Assembly (NCBI RefSeq): GCF_011926545.1
Contig: NZ_JAATIT010000003.1
Location: 434,001-498,000 of the forward strand
Direction: 5' to 3'
DNA: 64,000 nucleotides
Origin: Sphingopyxis italica
Lineage (GTDB): Bacteria > Pseudomonadota > Alphaproteobacteria > Sphingomonadales > Sphingomonadaceae
The position numbers and the translations under genes were made by a program. This document shows, piece by piece, positions 27,492-36,492 of this stretch; the first letter of the stretch is position 1; each line of letters begins with the position of its first letter. The notes under the pieces were generated by a model. That model did no database searches, was not told where the DNA came from, and worked only from the letters and a program-made list of their open reading frames with translations.

Positions 27492-29670
27492 TTATGTCAA
27501 AGCCAGGAAAAGCGGTGGCGACTGTGCGAAATCGCCCGTTTGGCGAATTTCCAGCGCGTGTCCCGGCGCCAGCAAAGCCAGTTCGCCGGCGCCGATATTC
27601 AGCGCGGGCGACGCCGCCTCCCACGGCCCGACGCCCGGAACCGGCGGCACCAGCGAAACGCGCCACAATTCACGCGTTTCGCCCAGTGGATGATCGACAT
27701 GGTCGCGCCAGCCGGTGTCGACGCGGCTTCGCCTCGTCCATCCGATCGTCACGCCGCCCGCGCCGTCCGGACGGATATGCCCGTGCACGGGCGAAAGCGG
27801 TCGCAGCGCTTGTCCGGCGGCGGCAATGCCGATCTCGGTCAGCGCGGCGCCGTTCCGCGGCGCCCATTGCAGCGTCGCCCCGCCCCCCCCCCGTCATCGC
27901 GGCAAGATCGTCGGGCAGCATCAGCAACGCCGGATCGTCGAGCAGAACGAATGGCTCGCCCGCCGGATGACTCATCGCGCTCACAGTCCCGGCACGCCCG
28001 CGAAGCAGGCGCGACAACCGCCATATGCCCGGCTCGACGATTTCGGCGTCGCCGAATTGAACCAGCTCCCCGCCCACCATCGCCCGGTTCGCGCCAGCGA
28101 GCAGCGCGGCTTCATCGACGGATTCGAGCGTCATCGACGGATTTGCCAGTTCGACCACGACGATGCCGGAAAGATCGAACAGGCAATCGCTCCCAGCTGC
28201 CAGCGGTTCGACGAGCAGGCCGAGCGCCGCCGCCGGACGCGCTGATCCTACCGGAATCGGCTCGCCCCCGGGCGACGCGACAAACCAGCAATCGGCGCCG
28301 CGCCAGCCATCGTTGCTGCCGGCCCCGGCCATCAATATTCTTGGGGTCGAGGCGGCAGGACTGCCCAGATTCGGAAGATCGAACAGCTGGACCGTGCCGA
28401 CCGCGTCGGGCCAGTCGGGCGCGCCGACGGGTGCGCCGGGGGCCGCGGGAAGCTCGGTCGCGGGCAGCGGCTGATAACGCCGCAGTTCGAGCGAAATTTC
28501 GTTCCCGCGCACTGTCCGTCCCGCCAGTCGCCAGCGGCTCGCGTCGGCGCCCACCACGACCTGCCCGACGGTCAATGCCAATGCGGCCAGATCGGCGTGC
28601 CGGATCAACGTCTCGCGCTCGTCCGCGGCCGCGGAGGCGAGGCGCTGCGCCAACGCCCGGGCCGAGGTCGCCGGCAGGACCGCCGGCAGGTCGATCCGCT
28701 CCTCGCGCCCGCCGCCGCCCGCGACCTGGCTTGTCTGCTGGCCGAGCTGAAAATCGCGTTCCGGTTCATAGTGGCGCAGCCGGATCGTCCCCGGCAGCGA
28801 CGACAAGGGTGCACGCCGCCGTTCGGCCCGATCGCTCGGGGCATCGCTCCGCCCCCCCTCGCAGAAATCGCTCAGCACCGGCACGTCGCCCGCTCCCGTT
28901 GCCGGCGCCAACCGCCAGCCATCGGGCCCGCTGGCCAATCGCACGCCGTCGGTCTCGAACAGCGGCGCCAGCGCATCGCGCGCCCGGTCGCCCGACGCCG
29001 CATAGCCCGAAAAGGGCCACACACCGCGGCAGCGTCCCGCATCGGCGAGCAACTCATCGCCGATCAGCCCGACATCGACGCTCCCAGCATCGGCCTCGAC
29101 CTCGAAGGTCAGCGACGGAATCCGGTTGCCGAACGCGCCCAGTTCGAGTTCCTCGAACACCGCGTAGGCAAGCCCGCGAAACGCGCTCGCCGACGCGACC
29201 CCCAACGCCGAGGCGATCAGCGGATCGGCCGCCTGATCCTCGCTTCCGTCATACCAGCGAAAGGTGCAGCGTTCCTGAAAACTACCGCTCGTTCCGCGCA
29301 GCAAATTACCGTCGGCCCAGATGCGCTTGATCGCGCGGATAGGCCGCGACGACAGCGCGATCGCCAGCGACACGGCATAGCTATATTCGGTCGTCGAAGG
29401 CCGGCCCTTGCCGCCGCCGCGCTTGTTCCGCCGCTCGATCAGATCGGTCGCCCAGATCACGCTGCCCGCGACGCGCATCGTCCCGAACAATCGCGGGACC
29501 TGCTGGCCATAGGTCGACGCCTGGACCTTCAGATCGGCGAGCCGCGGCCCCTCGCGCCCCTTGGGCTTGAATATCTGGGCATCGACCTGCTGCCCGACCG
29601 CCGCGCCGATCGCGGCACCGACCGGACCTCCGACGATCCCGCCTACCACCGTCAGCACCAACGTCGCCAT
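27492..29670 (-). pseudogene. GTA baseplate/host-specificity protein (gp15-like), frameshifted
   Basis: The N-terminal 600 residues read from 29670 (MATLVLTVVGGIVGGPVGAA.. with a glycine-zipper-like start), covering the phage tail and fibre-binding domains. At the run of ten G (plus-strand C run 27883-27892) the frame is lost and would end at 27670. Removing one G joins it to the downstream frame (TLQWAPRNG, then HGHIRPDGAGGVTIGWTRRS, to a stop at 27492). That gives a protein of about 725 residues. This is either a homopolymer sequencing error, a true mutation or slippage. Confidence 0.8.
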
Positions 29671-29680
29671 TGCCGTCCCC

Positions 29681-30082
29681 TTATGAAAGCCGCCATTGCC
29701 CGGCGCTGCGCACGCTCAAGTCGAGCGGCGTCTCGACCACTCTGCGCAGCCCCGCATGAGCATGAATGAAAGTCTCGGATCCGATCAGGCCGAGATGATA
29801 TTGCCGCGCCGGATGCGCGATCAGCACGACATCGCCGGCGCGCATCGCATCATCGGCGCGGACGAAACCCGTGGCCCCGAGCGCACCCTCGATCCGCTCC
29901 AATCCCCAGCCGCGCAGCGGATAATCCACCGGCCGCACCAGCCGCCGTCCCGCCGCCGCATAGGCCGCCCAGACCAGCCCGACGCAGTCCAGCCCGGTCG
30001 CCGGATCATGCCCCTGCGGGCGGAACCGAACGCCCACCATCGCGCGGGCCGCGCGAAAGGCGGCCTTACCGCAATCAGCCAC
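29681..30082 (-). CDS. GTA NlpC/P60-type peptidase (gp14-like)
   Basis: A 133-residue cysteine peptidase. The nucleophile Cys is in GLDCVGLVWAAY and a His in QYHLGLIG is the likely partner. In GTAs and siphophages it is part of the tail tip and cuts peptidoglycan during entry. It overlaps DUF2163 by 8 bp and precedes the baseplate gene by 10 bp. Confidence 0.88.
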   Translation of the reverse strand: MADCGKAAFRAARAMVGVRFRPQGHDPATGLDCVGLVWAAYAAAGRRLVRPVDYPLRGWGLERIEGALGATGFVRADDAMRAGDVVLIAHPARQYHLGLIGSETFIHAHAGLRRVVETPLDLSVRSAGQWRLS

Positions 30083-30896
30083 CGGGATAGCGCGTCAGCA
30101 AGTCGTTGCCCGGCAGATGCGCCTCACCGCGGAAGTTGATCGCATTGGCAAAACGGTCGCGGCACGTCGCGAGCTGTTTGTCGCACCCCTCGACCAGTCG
30201 CACACGCACCGGACCCGGCGGCTCGAACGCCGGCGCTTCGGCGAGGTGGAGGCTGACGCCGTCAGCGGAAATCACCGGGCTTTCCAATCCGCAATTGGCG
30301 CCCTCGATCCACGACAAGCTACCGAACGCCATGCCGCCCACCGCCGCGTCGAGCGTCACCACGCGCCCATCGACCGCCGTCACCCGCTGGACATGCGTGC
30401 GCCGCGCCAGGTCGATGCGGCACGCGCGGTCGCCCAGCGTCGCGCGGCACGATGGCGAGGTCGCCGGGCACACCGGCCGGTCGAGCAGCCGTGTCACGCC
30501 TTGCAACTCCGCGGCAAAGGCCGCGCCGCGCTGCTCGATTGCGCCTAATGATCCGCGCGCGACCGTCACCGGCGCGACGTCAGCCGCGGTCCAGTCGGTC
30601 ACGAACAGCTCAAGTTCCGCGCCGTCCCAGCGCCCCGCTTCCAGATCGCGCGCGGCGATCGCATCGCTCGCGATCGCGCCCTCCAGATCCATCGTCGCGG
30701 CGTCGAGGCTGTCATTCGTCTCGATCGCCGAGGGTTTCATCCCCGGCGCCGCGCGATACGCGAGCCCCCCGATTACCAAGTCGCGGTCATGCGACGTGAA
30801 CCCGATCGCGACGCCGTCGCGCCGCGCCAGCCGCCAGCACCAGGCGAGCGTCACCAGCTCCTCGCGCAGCCAGTCGGGCGCTTCCATCATCACCAT
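30075..30896 (-). CDS. DUF2163 tail-hub protein (gp13-like)
   Basis: A 273-residue protein. The N-terminal DUF2163 region (RRDGVAIGFTSHDRDLVIGG) is followed by a C-terminal part rich in Cys (ATSPSCRATLGDRACRIDL, EGCDKQLATCRDRF) typical of phage baseplate hub proteins. In RcGTA the homologue coordinates an iron-sulfur cluster. Start codons at 30896, 30890 and 30887 are all possible. Confidence 0.88.
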   Translation of the reverse strand: MVMMEAPDWLREELVTLAWCWRLARRDGVAIGFTSHDRDLVIGGLAYRAAPGMKPSAIETNDSLDAATMDLEGAIASDAIAARDLEAGRWDGAELELFVTDWTAADVAPVTVARGSLGAIEQRGAAFAAELQGVTRLLDRPVCPATSPSCRATLGDRACRIDLARRTHVQRVTAVDGRVVTLDAAVGGMAFGSLSWIEGANCGLESPVISADGVSLHLAEAPAFEPPGPVRVRLVEGCDKQLATCRDRFANAINFRGEAHLPGNDLLTRYPGG

Positions 30897-33232
30897 GGCG
30901 CCCGCACCTCGATCAGCGGCACGCTCGCCAACTCGCCTGCGAGGAAAGTCGCGCGGCTCGCCTCCAACCGGTCTTCGGCAAAGCGCACCGGCACATCGAA
31001 CAGAAAGCCCGCACGCACCGCGATCCCCGGCCCAGGTGCGGCGTCCAGCGACACGTCGCCCTCGTCGGTGATCAGAAACGCCGCCGTCTCGATCCCGTCG
31101 ACCGAGACGCGCACGCTCGCTGCGACGGGCAGCCGGATCGGACGGACCTGCTCGGCATCGCCCGCGCCATAACGCTTCACCAGCGCGAATTGCCGCCGCA
31201 CCCCGTCGCCCTGTCCGAGCAGCTGATCGGTAGCCGTCGGCAGGCCGCCGTCTGCCGCCGAACTGCCATCGAAGGGATCGCGAAACCGGAACGCCCGCGC
31301 CGCCCCCCGCCGCGCGCGAAAGAAATCGGTCAACACCCGCACATCGGCCTCGGACCGGATACCCGGCCCCGCATCATAGCGCATCCGCGCCTCGGCCCAT
31401 TCGCTCGCCCGCTGCTCGTGCCCCGACGGCGAGCTCACGATCTGCGTCGAAAATTCGGTCGCGACCACCGCCTCGCGCCCGATCGCGAGCGGGAAATCCA
31501 CCGCATCGAAAGCCTGCACATCATCCTCCCCGTCACCACCCCGTTCGTCAAACGCCACGAAACCGTCGCGCGCCACCTGCGGCAGCGCCCAGATAAAGGC
31601 GCGCGCCACCCCCGCACGCCGCGCCGCGCCGGCCGCCTCGGCGATCTCCGCCCACGCGGCCCGCTGCTCGGGCAACAGCACGAAGCCCGCAAAATAATGC
31701 TGTTCATCGACCGGATATCCCAGCCGCACCGCCATCGCCGCCCGCGCGGCCATCGTTTCCGCCCCGCGCCCGCCGGTCACCCAGTCATAATCCTCGAGCT
31801 GCAGCACCTCGAAGGCCGGCGCCGCCCACCCCAGCGGCACATTGGCGCGCCGCACTGCGGGCGTCGCAAGGTCGAGCACCGTCGGCAGATAGACGAGCAA
31901 ATGGCTCACCAGCCCCGCCGTCCCCGCCTCATCGCGCGCCGCCGCGACCAGTGCCGCGGTCGACCCGGCCAGCAAAGCCCCCAGCGCATCGAGCATCGCC
32001 AGTTGCGGCGCATCCAGCGCCTCTCGCACATCGGCGATCGGCACGCTCGCGCTTCCCAACATCGCCGTAGCCGCCGCATCATAGGCACAGATCCGGCGCT
32101 CGCCCGCGATCCACCACCACGGCTCGCCAACCTGGAATTTCAGCGCCAGCCCCGCCGCCGCACCGATTGCGACGAAGGCGCGCGCGACCGCCTGCAAATA
32201 TCCCATCGCCTCCGCGTTCGCAGGCGACAACAAAGTCGACGGCGGCTCCCATCCGGTCAGCGCCGGCGACCCGTCGCTCGCGCGCTGCTTCCAGTCTTCC
32301 GGGCAATAGGCATCGAACAATTCGTATGAGAGCGACCAGATCACCCCCAGCCCCGCCGCTTCGCACGCCGCCGCGAACCCCGCATGCCACGCCGCGCACG
32401 GCGCGTTGAGCGCCCCGCCCGTCACGCTCGCGTGAAACGCGCCGTCCGCCGCCTCGAGCCGCATATAGTGGCTCATCCCGACATAGTGGACGACGTCGCC
32501 GCGATAGCCGAGCTGCACCATCTGCCGCACCAGCCGCGCCGGGGTGAGATGATAGCTGTCGTCATAGCCGCCCGCGATCCCAAGGCCGTGCTCGGGCATC
32601 ACCACATCGCCGATCGCCAGCACCGATCCCGACCCCGTGCAGGCGATTTGGCTCATCTCGGCCCAGCCCCGCGCCGGCGCCGGCAACACGGCATCGCCGC
32701 CGTCATAGTCCGGCGGCACGAGCGAAATGAACATCCGGTCGATATCGCCCGCCCACACCGGATCGGCTTCGCCCGGCAGCAGGAAGCCGCCGACCAGCGC
32801 ATCGAAATCGAGCGTGACGACGGCATCGTCCGCCGTTCCCACCGCATAATTCCACAGCCGAACATACCAGGCGCGCGGGCTGCCCGCCGCGTCGCGCCCC
32901 TCGATCGTCAGCGTCGGCCCGTGCAACGCGTCGAGCGGCTTCACCCCGCCCGACCGCCAGCGAAAGCTGAGCTTCGTATGGCGGAAATCGCGCTTCGTCT
33001 CATAGGCGAGCAAAGGATGATCCCACCGGTCCGCGCTCTCCCAGATCAGCCCCGCCAGATCCTGCTTTTGATAAAAGACCGCCTCGACGCGCAGCGTGCC
33101 CGGCACCTCGCTCATCACGCTCGCCATCATCGGCCGCGCGAAATCGACCGTCCAGAACCGCGGGTCGAACCGCTTGAGCCAGCCTTTCCGGTGATGCGGC
33201 TCGGCGGCCGCCACCAGCGCCCAGCCCATCAA
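30890..33232 (-). CDS. Fusion of a large N-terminal tail domain to DUF2460 (gp12-like)
   Basis: A 780-residue protein. The C-terminal 210 residues are DUF2460, the distal-tail protein (FPLAIGREAVVATEFSTQ, then FFRARRGAARAFRFRDPFDG). The N-terminal 560 residues (GWLKRFDPRFWTVDFARPMM, WWWIAGERRICAY, EDYDWV) resemble the sphingomonad non-contractile tail sheath / glycosidase-like domain. In RcGTA gp12 is only about 210 residues, so a large domain has been added. Enzymatic activity is unproven. Confidence 0.75.
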   Translation of the reverse strand: MMGWALVAAAEPHHRKGWLKRFDPRFWTVDFARPMMASVMSEVPGTLRVEAVFYQKQDLAGLIWESADRWDHPLLAYETKRDFRHTKLSFRWRSGGVKPLDALHGPTLTIEGRDAAGSPRAWYVRLWNYAVGTADDAVVTLDFDALVGGFLLPGEADPVWAGDIDRMFISLVPPDYDGGDAVLPAPARGWAEMSQIACTGSGSVLAIGDVVMPEHGLGIAGGYDDSYHLTPARLVRQMVQLGYRGDVVHYVGMSHYMRLEAADGAFHASVTGGALNAPCAAWHAGFAAACEAAGLGVIWSLSYELFDAYCPEDWKQRASDGSPALTGWEPPSTLLSPANAEAMGYLQAVARAFVAIGAAAGLALKFQVGEPWWWIAGERRICAYDAAATAMLGSASVPIADVREALDAPQLAMLDALGALLAGSTAALVAAARDEAGTAGLVSHLLVYLPTVLDLATPAVRRANVPLGWAAPAFEVLQLEDYDWVTGGRGAETMAARAAMAVRLGYPVDEQHYFAGFVLLPEQRAAWAEIAEAAGAARRAGVARAFIWALPQVARDGFVAFDERGGDGEDDVQAFDAVDFPLAIGREAVVATEFSTQIVSSPSGHEQRASEWAEARMRYDAGPGIRSEADVRVLTDFFRARRGAARAFRFRDPFDGSSAADGGLPTATDQLLGQGDGVRRQFALVKRYGAGDAEQVRPIRLPVAASVRVSVDGIETAAFLITDEGDVSLDAAPGPGIAVRAGFLFDVPVRFAEDRLEASRATFLAGELASVPLIEVRAPW

Positions 33233-33792
33233 TCCTCTCCCGCCACGACCGCGCGCCGCACCGCGCGCGCCAGTTGCCGCCCCGTCTGCGCCAGCCGTTG
33301 CGGCTCGCCGCCCGCCTCGCCCCGCACATTCACCGTGATCGCGATATTGCGTACGGCTCCGCCCGCCGCTTCAATCCGCCCGCTCGCGGTCGGCACGAAC
33401 AGCTCGGGTCCGCGCTCGCCGACGCGATAGGCGCGCCCCGCGCTCACCGGCCCGCCGGTCGCGCGGCCCGGTGCACCGAATAGCGCCGTCGCGATCGACG
33501 TGCCCAGCGACAGCAATCCCCCGCCCGATCCGCCGCCAGCCGCACCGATGCCGTTCGCAATCGCCGCCCGCGCAATATCGGCCATCACCGATAGTGCGAG
33601 CCGCTTCAGATCCTCGAACCCCATCTTGCCGCTGACGATCGCCCGCGACAGCGCCCGCTCGATCGCTCGCCCCGCCCGGTCGGCTTCCACAACCAGCGGC
33701 CCGCCCAGCTCGGCGCGCAGCGCCGCGACGTCGCGCCGGAACGCCCCGGTATCGGCGCGCACCGCGACGACCATTTCGTCCACCTCATCCAT
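33229..33792 (-). CDS. Short tail tape-measure protein (gp11-like)
   Basis: A 187-residue protein: a helical N-terminus, a Gly/Ala-rich hydrophobic middle (ANGIGAAGGGSGGGLL) and the tape-measure C-terminal motif RVGERGPELFVPTASG. It matches the short GTA tape measure that sets tail length. It overlaps both neighbours by a few bases. Confidence 0.85.
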   Translation of the reverse strand: MDEVDEMVVAVRADTGAFRRDVAALRAELGGPLVVEADRAGRAIERALSRAIVSGKMGFEDLKRLALSVMADIARAAIANGIGAAGGGSGGGLLSLGTSIATALFGAPGRATGGPVSAGRAYRVGERGPELFVPTASGRIEAAGGAVRNIAITVNVRGEAGGEPQRLAQTGRQLARAVRRAVVAGED

Positions 33793-33988
33793 CGGGAAAT
33801 CTCTCCATCATCGCCGCCAGCGCCGCGCCGTCAAAGCAGGGCTCCTCCGCGCCATCGACCCACCCCGCCAGCACCGCGCGAACATCGGCGGGCGTCGCGG
33901 CCCAGAACTCGCCCGGCCGCCATCCCGCGACGCGCGCCATCACCCCCGCGAGCCTGATCGCCGCAGGTCCCAGCCGATCGTCCGCCAC
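33785..33988 (-). CDS. GTA tail-assembly chaperone-like protein (gp10.1)
   Basis: A 67-residue protein with RVAGWRPGEFWAATPADVRAVL, the pattern of the RcGTA rcc01693-type gene between gp10 and the tape measure. It is probably part of the tail-assembly chaperone. It begins 1 bp after gp10 ends. Confidence 0.8.
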   Translation of the reverse strand: MADDRLGPAAIRLAGVMARVAGWRPGEFWAATPADVRAVLAGWVDGAEEPCFDGAALAAMMERFPDG

Positions 33989-33989
33989 C

Positions 33990-34301
33990 TCATCGTCCCT
34001 GCAATATCTGCCCCAGCAGCACGCGCAGCGCCGGAGTCACCGCGGCCAGCCCCTGCGCGACCACGGCTTCGCCCACCGCCTCGCGCGTCAGCACCTCGGG
34101 CCTCTCGCCGACGCAATGCCAGAACAGCCCGGCCAGCTCGCCCAGCCCCAAGCGCCCGTCGGCCGCGCGCTCGACCAGGCCAAATAGCGGCCCCAACTCG
34201 GCCTCGGCGGCGACCAGCGCCGCAAAGCTCGGCCGCAACACCAGCCGCCGCCCGCCGACCATCAGTTCGGCCTCGCCGCGAAGCGCATTGGCCCCGCTCA
34301 C
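33990..34301 (-). CDS. GTA tail assembly protein gp10-like
   Basis: A 103-residue protein matching the gene transfer agent gp10 family (NALRGEAELMVGGRRLVLRPSFAALVAAEAELG in two overlapping parts: GEAELMVGGRRLVLRPS and FAALVAAEAELG). It overlaps the major tail protein by 4 bp. Likely a tail-assembly chaperone. Confidence 0.85.
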   Translation of the reverse strand: MSGANALRGEAELMVGGRRLVLRPSFAALVAAEAELGPLFGLVERAADGRLGLGELAGLFWHCVGERPEVLTREAVGEAVVAQGLAAVTPALRVLLGQILQGR

Positions 34302-34705
34302 AGGTTCACCACCGCGCCGCTCGATTCCAGGTTCAGCGTGTAATTACGCTCGCCATTATAATCGCCGGCATAGTCGAGCCGCGTGACGAGGAAACGCCCG
34401 CGCATCCGCTCGCCGCTTTCAAAGCTCAGCTCATAATCGTCGATGGTCCCCGACAGGGCATGGCCGCGCAGCCGCACCTCGGCGTCCGACCCGGTAAAAA
34501 TGCCCGCCGCGCTCACCGAAACCGACCGGACGCCGGCCCCCGACAACAGCTCGCGCCACCCGCCCGAATCCTTCGTCGTGACGTTCACCGCCTCGCCGTT
34601 CACCGACATCTGCGTGGTGCGCAGGCCCGCGACCGTGCGATATGTCGGCGGCGCTTCACCGTCGCCGATCTTGAGCAGAAAATCGCTCCCATTTTCGATA
34701 GCCAT
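34298..34705 (-). CDS. GTA major tail tube protein (gp9-like)
   Basis: A 135-residue phage major tail protein of the TP901-1 type (GSDFLLKIGDGEAPPTYRTV, VNVTTKDSGGWRELLSGAGV, SFESGERMRGRFLVTRLDY). It forms the tail tube. It is separated from the upstream DUF3168 gene by about 400 bp that carry an opposite-strand gene, so it may need its own promoter or long read-through. Confidence 0.9.
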   Translation of the reverse strand: MAIENGSDFLLKIGDGEAPPTYRTVAGLRTTQMSVNGEAVNVTTKDSGGWRELLSGAGVRSVSVSAAGIFTGSDAEVRLRGHALSGTIDDYELSFESGERMRGRFLVTRLDYAGDYNGERNYTLNLESSGAVVNL

Positions 34706-34752
34706 CGTCTAACCTCCTCAAAATATAGTCATGCGGAATGGGGAGTCGCAGG

Positions 34753-35091
34753 ATGCTGATCACGACATTGCTTTTGGCCGCCATGGTGCAGTCGTCGCCC
34801 GCGGCGACGGTCGCCACGACGCGCGTTTCTTTCACCAAATGCCTGCGCGAGGACATGAAGAAGGCGCTCGAGGCCAAGGTCGAAGACGTCCAATATGAAA
34901 TGCAGGTGAAATCGAACTGCGGAACCGAACGCGACGCCTTTCGCAAGGCGGTGATCGCGCTCGGCCGCGCGAGCGGAGATTCCGAAGCGGTCGCGACCGA
35001 AGACGCCGACCTGCAGATCGAGGATTACCACGCCAATTTCACCGAAAAGTTCAAGGACTATAAGTCGACGAACACGATGCCGGGCGAATAG
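34753..35091 (+). CDS. Exported hypothetical protein inserted in the GTA cluster
   Basis: On the plus strand within the minus-strand cluster. The ATG at 34753 has GGGGAG 7 nt upstream (34738 is an alternative). It encodes 112 residues: a signal peptide (MLITTLLLAAMVQSSPAATV) and a charged helical domain with two Cys (TKCLREDMKKALEAKVEDVQ, KSNCGTERDAFRK), perhaps disulfide-bonded. I recognise no family. It probably arrived by insertion. Confidence 0.7.
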   Translation: MLITTLLLAAMVQSSPAATVATTRVSFTKCLREDMKKALEAKVEDVQYEMQVKSNCGTERDAFRKAVIALGRASGDSEAVATEDADLQIEDYHANFTEKFKDYKSTNTMPGE

Positions 35092-35104
35092 CGAAAACCT
35101 CGCC

Positions 35105-35497
35105 CTATCCCGCCAGACAGCGACACCGCACTATCGTTTCGCGGCGCCAGCCCCCATCGCGTCCAAAGGCGAACCGCGTCCGCACGGTCCGCGCGCCAAC
35201 GACCGTCCAGCCGCCCGCCGCGCCGCGCAAGGCCTCGGCCGCCGCCTCGATCCGCGCGACGGCACCGCGATCGGCGCTCTCGCCGACGCCGTTCAGCACC
35301 AACGTCAACTGCACCTCGCGCCCCGTCCGGTCCTTGGTTCCCCAGTCGCGGCCTTCGGCCCCGCCCACCGAGACATAGGGCGCGCTCGCCCGCGGCGGCA
35401 CGCCGTCGAACACACCATGCACCAGCCCCGCGAGTTCCGAATCGCCCGCCAGCAGAGCGAGCGCCTTCGCGCGCACTGCCTGCTCGGCACCGCTCAT
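35105..35497 (-). CDS. DUF3168 tail terminator protein (GTA gp8-like)
   Basis: A 130-residue DUF3168 protein (KALALLAGDSELAGLVHGVFDG, APYVSVGGAEGRDWGTKD, GRDGGWRRETIVRCRCL). In GTAs it caps the tail end that joins the head. It starts inside the end of the head-tail adaptor gene (4-bp overlap). Confidence 0.88.
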   Translation of the reverse strand: MSGAEQAVRAKALALLAGDSELAGLVHGVFDGVPPRASAPYVSVGGAEGRDWGTKDRTGREVQLTLVLNGVGESADRGAVARIEAAAEALRGAAGGWTVVGARTVRTRFAFGRDGGWRRETIVRCRCLAG

Positions 35498-36042
35498 CGT
35501 CCGCTTCCCAGCGTCAGCCGCCGCCACGGCTGCCACAGCGCCGCTATCGCCGCCGGCGGCCCCGCCCCCGTGCCGTCGCGCGCGTCGTGCAAATGCTGCG
35601 TCATCCGCACGATGCCCTGGCGGATCGCTTCGGGAACGCCGTTCGCACCCTCTGCCATGCCGGCGCGATAGGCGATGCGCACGCGCGCCGCGTCGCCCGG
35701 ATCGGGCACCGTGATGCGGGCGCTGCCGTCGCGCGCGATCGTCACGCGATACGCCGCTTCGTCGAGCGGGCTTTCCGTGCCGTCCTGCGACACCAGTGCT
35801 ACGCCGTCGACCGCGACAACCGGACGCGCGCGCAGCGCAATGCACTCCGCCGGCAGCGGCGCGACCTCTTCGCCCGCGCGCACGACCAGCCACTGCCCGA
35901 TGAACGCCTCGCATATATTGGTCGCCGCGCGCACCAGCCCCGCGATCACCGCGTCGTCGATCGTCGCGCCCAGCCGCAGCCAGCCGCGCGCTTCGTTCAG
36001 GCTCACCGGGGCCTCGCCCGGCAACAGGCTTTCCGCCATCAT
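35494..36042 (-). CDS. Head-tail connector/adaptor protein (GTA gp6-like)
   Basis: A 182-residue helical protein with the phage gp6-like connector pattern (SLNEARGWLRLGATIDDAVIAGLVRAATNICEAFIGQWL across residues 14-52; key residues Trp21 and the conserved Asp-Asp). It joins portal to tail. It overlaps both neighbours by ATGA-type junctions. Confidence 0.85.
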   Translation of the reverse strand: MMAESLLPGEAPVSLNEARGWLRLGATIDDAVIAGLVRAATNICEAFIGQWLVVRAGEEVAPLPAECIALRARPVVAVDGVALVSQDGTESPLDEAAYRVTIARDGSARITVPDPGDAARVRIAYRAGMAEGANGVPEAIRQGIVRMTQHLHDARDGTGAGPPAAIAALWQPWRRLTLGSGR

Positions 36043-36320
36043 CGCTCCTGCACCCGCAAGGTCATCGACCGTTCGTCGATCTGCCCGTCGCTCATCGTTA
36101 CGCGGTTGGTGACGCGATAGACGCGCCCCGCGATCCCGCCCGCCAGCGTGACCGTGACTTCCATCAGGTCGTGCGCGCCGCCGATCACGGTCACGCCGCC
36201 CTCCTCCATCGGTGCGACCGACCAGTCGCTCGCGACGACCACCTGACCGCCCGGATAGGCGGCCCCCCAGTCGAACTCGAAATCGATCCGCGTGCCGGGA
36301 TCCTTCACCATCATCGTCAT
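36039..36320 (-). CDS. Small phage-type structural protein (fibre-tail adaptor-like)
   Basis: A 93-residue all-beta protein (DPGTRIDFEFDWGAAYPGGQ, VTVIGGAHDLMEVTVTLAGG, GRVYRVTNRVTMSDGQIDER). The W..G pattern and the 'Y.V.N.V...DG' ending fit small phage adaptor or head-decoration proteins next to fibre genes. It may have come with the upstream S74 fibre gene. A GGGGGAG site precedes the start. Confidence 0.65.
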   Translation of the reverse strand: MTMMVKDPGTRIDFEFDWGAAYPGGQVVVASDWSVAPMEEGGVTVIGGAHDLMEVTVTLAGGIAGRVYRVTNRVTMSDGQIDERSMTLRVQER

Positions 36321-36336
36321 CGTCTCCCCCTTCCCG

Positions 36337-36492
36337 TCAGGGTTTGCGCAACGTCACGCGCCGCGCCGCCTCGCGCGCCAGCGGCAGCGCCGTCTGCGGC
36401 GCCGCCGGCTCGGGCCCGGCCCATTCGCTTGGCAGATCGCGCCGCGCGGCATCGCCGATCGCGCGCGCAGCCAAGGCCGACCCGTCCATCAT
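36337..36492 (-). CDS. Tiny ORF after the S74 fibre gene
   Basis: A 51-residue ORF whose ATG overlaps the fibre-gene stop (ATGA at 36492-36489). It is Ala/Arg-rich, with no membrane segment. Tight coupling suggests it is translated, perhaps as a fibre assembly factor. No family recognised. Confidence 0.5.
   Translation of the reverse strand: MMDGSALAARAIGDAARRDLPSEWAGPEPAAPQTALPLAREAARRVTLRKP

Noticed and set aside
27540..29330. 596-aa plus-strand frame across the GTA baseplate gene
   Set aside because: Pro/Arg/Ser-rich shadow sequence without ribosome site; the minus-strand frame matches a GTA tail protein apart from the G-run shift.
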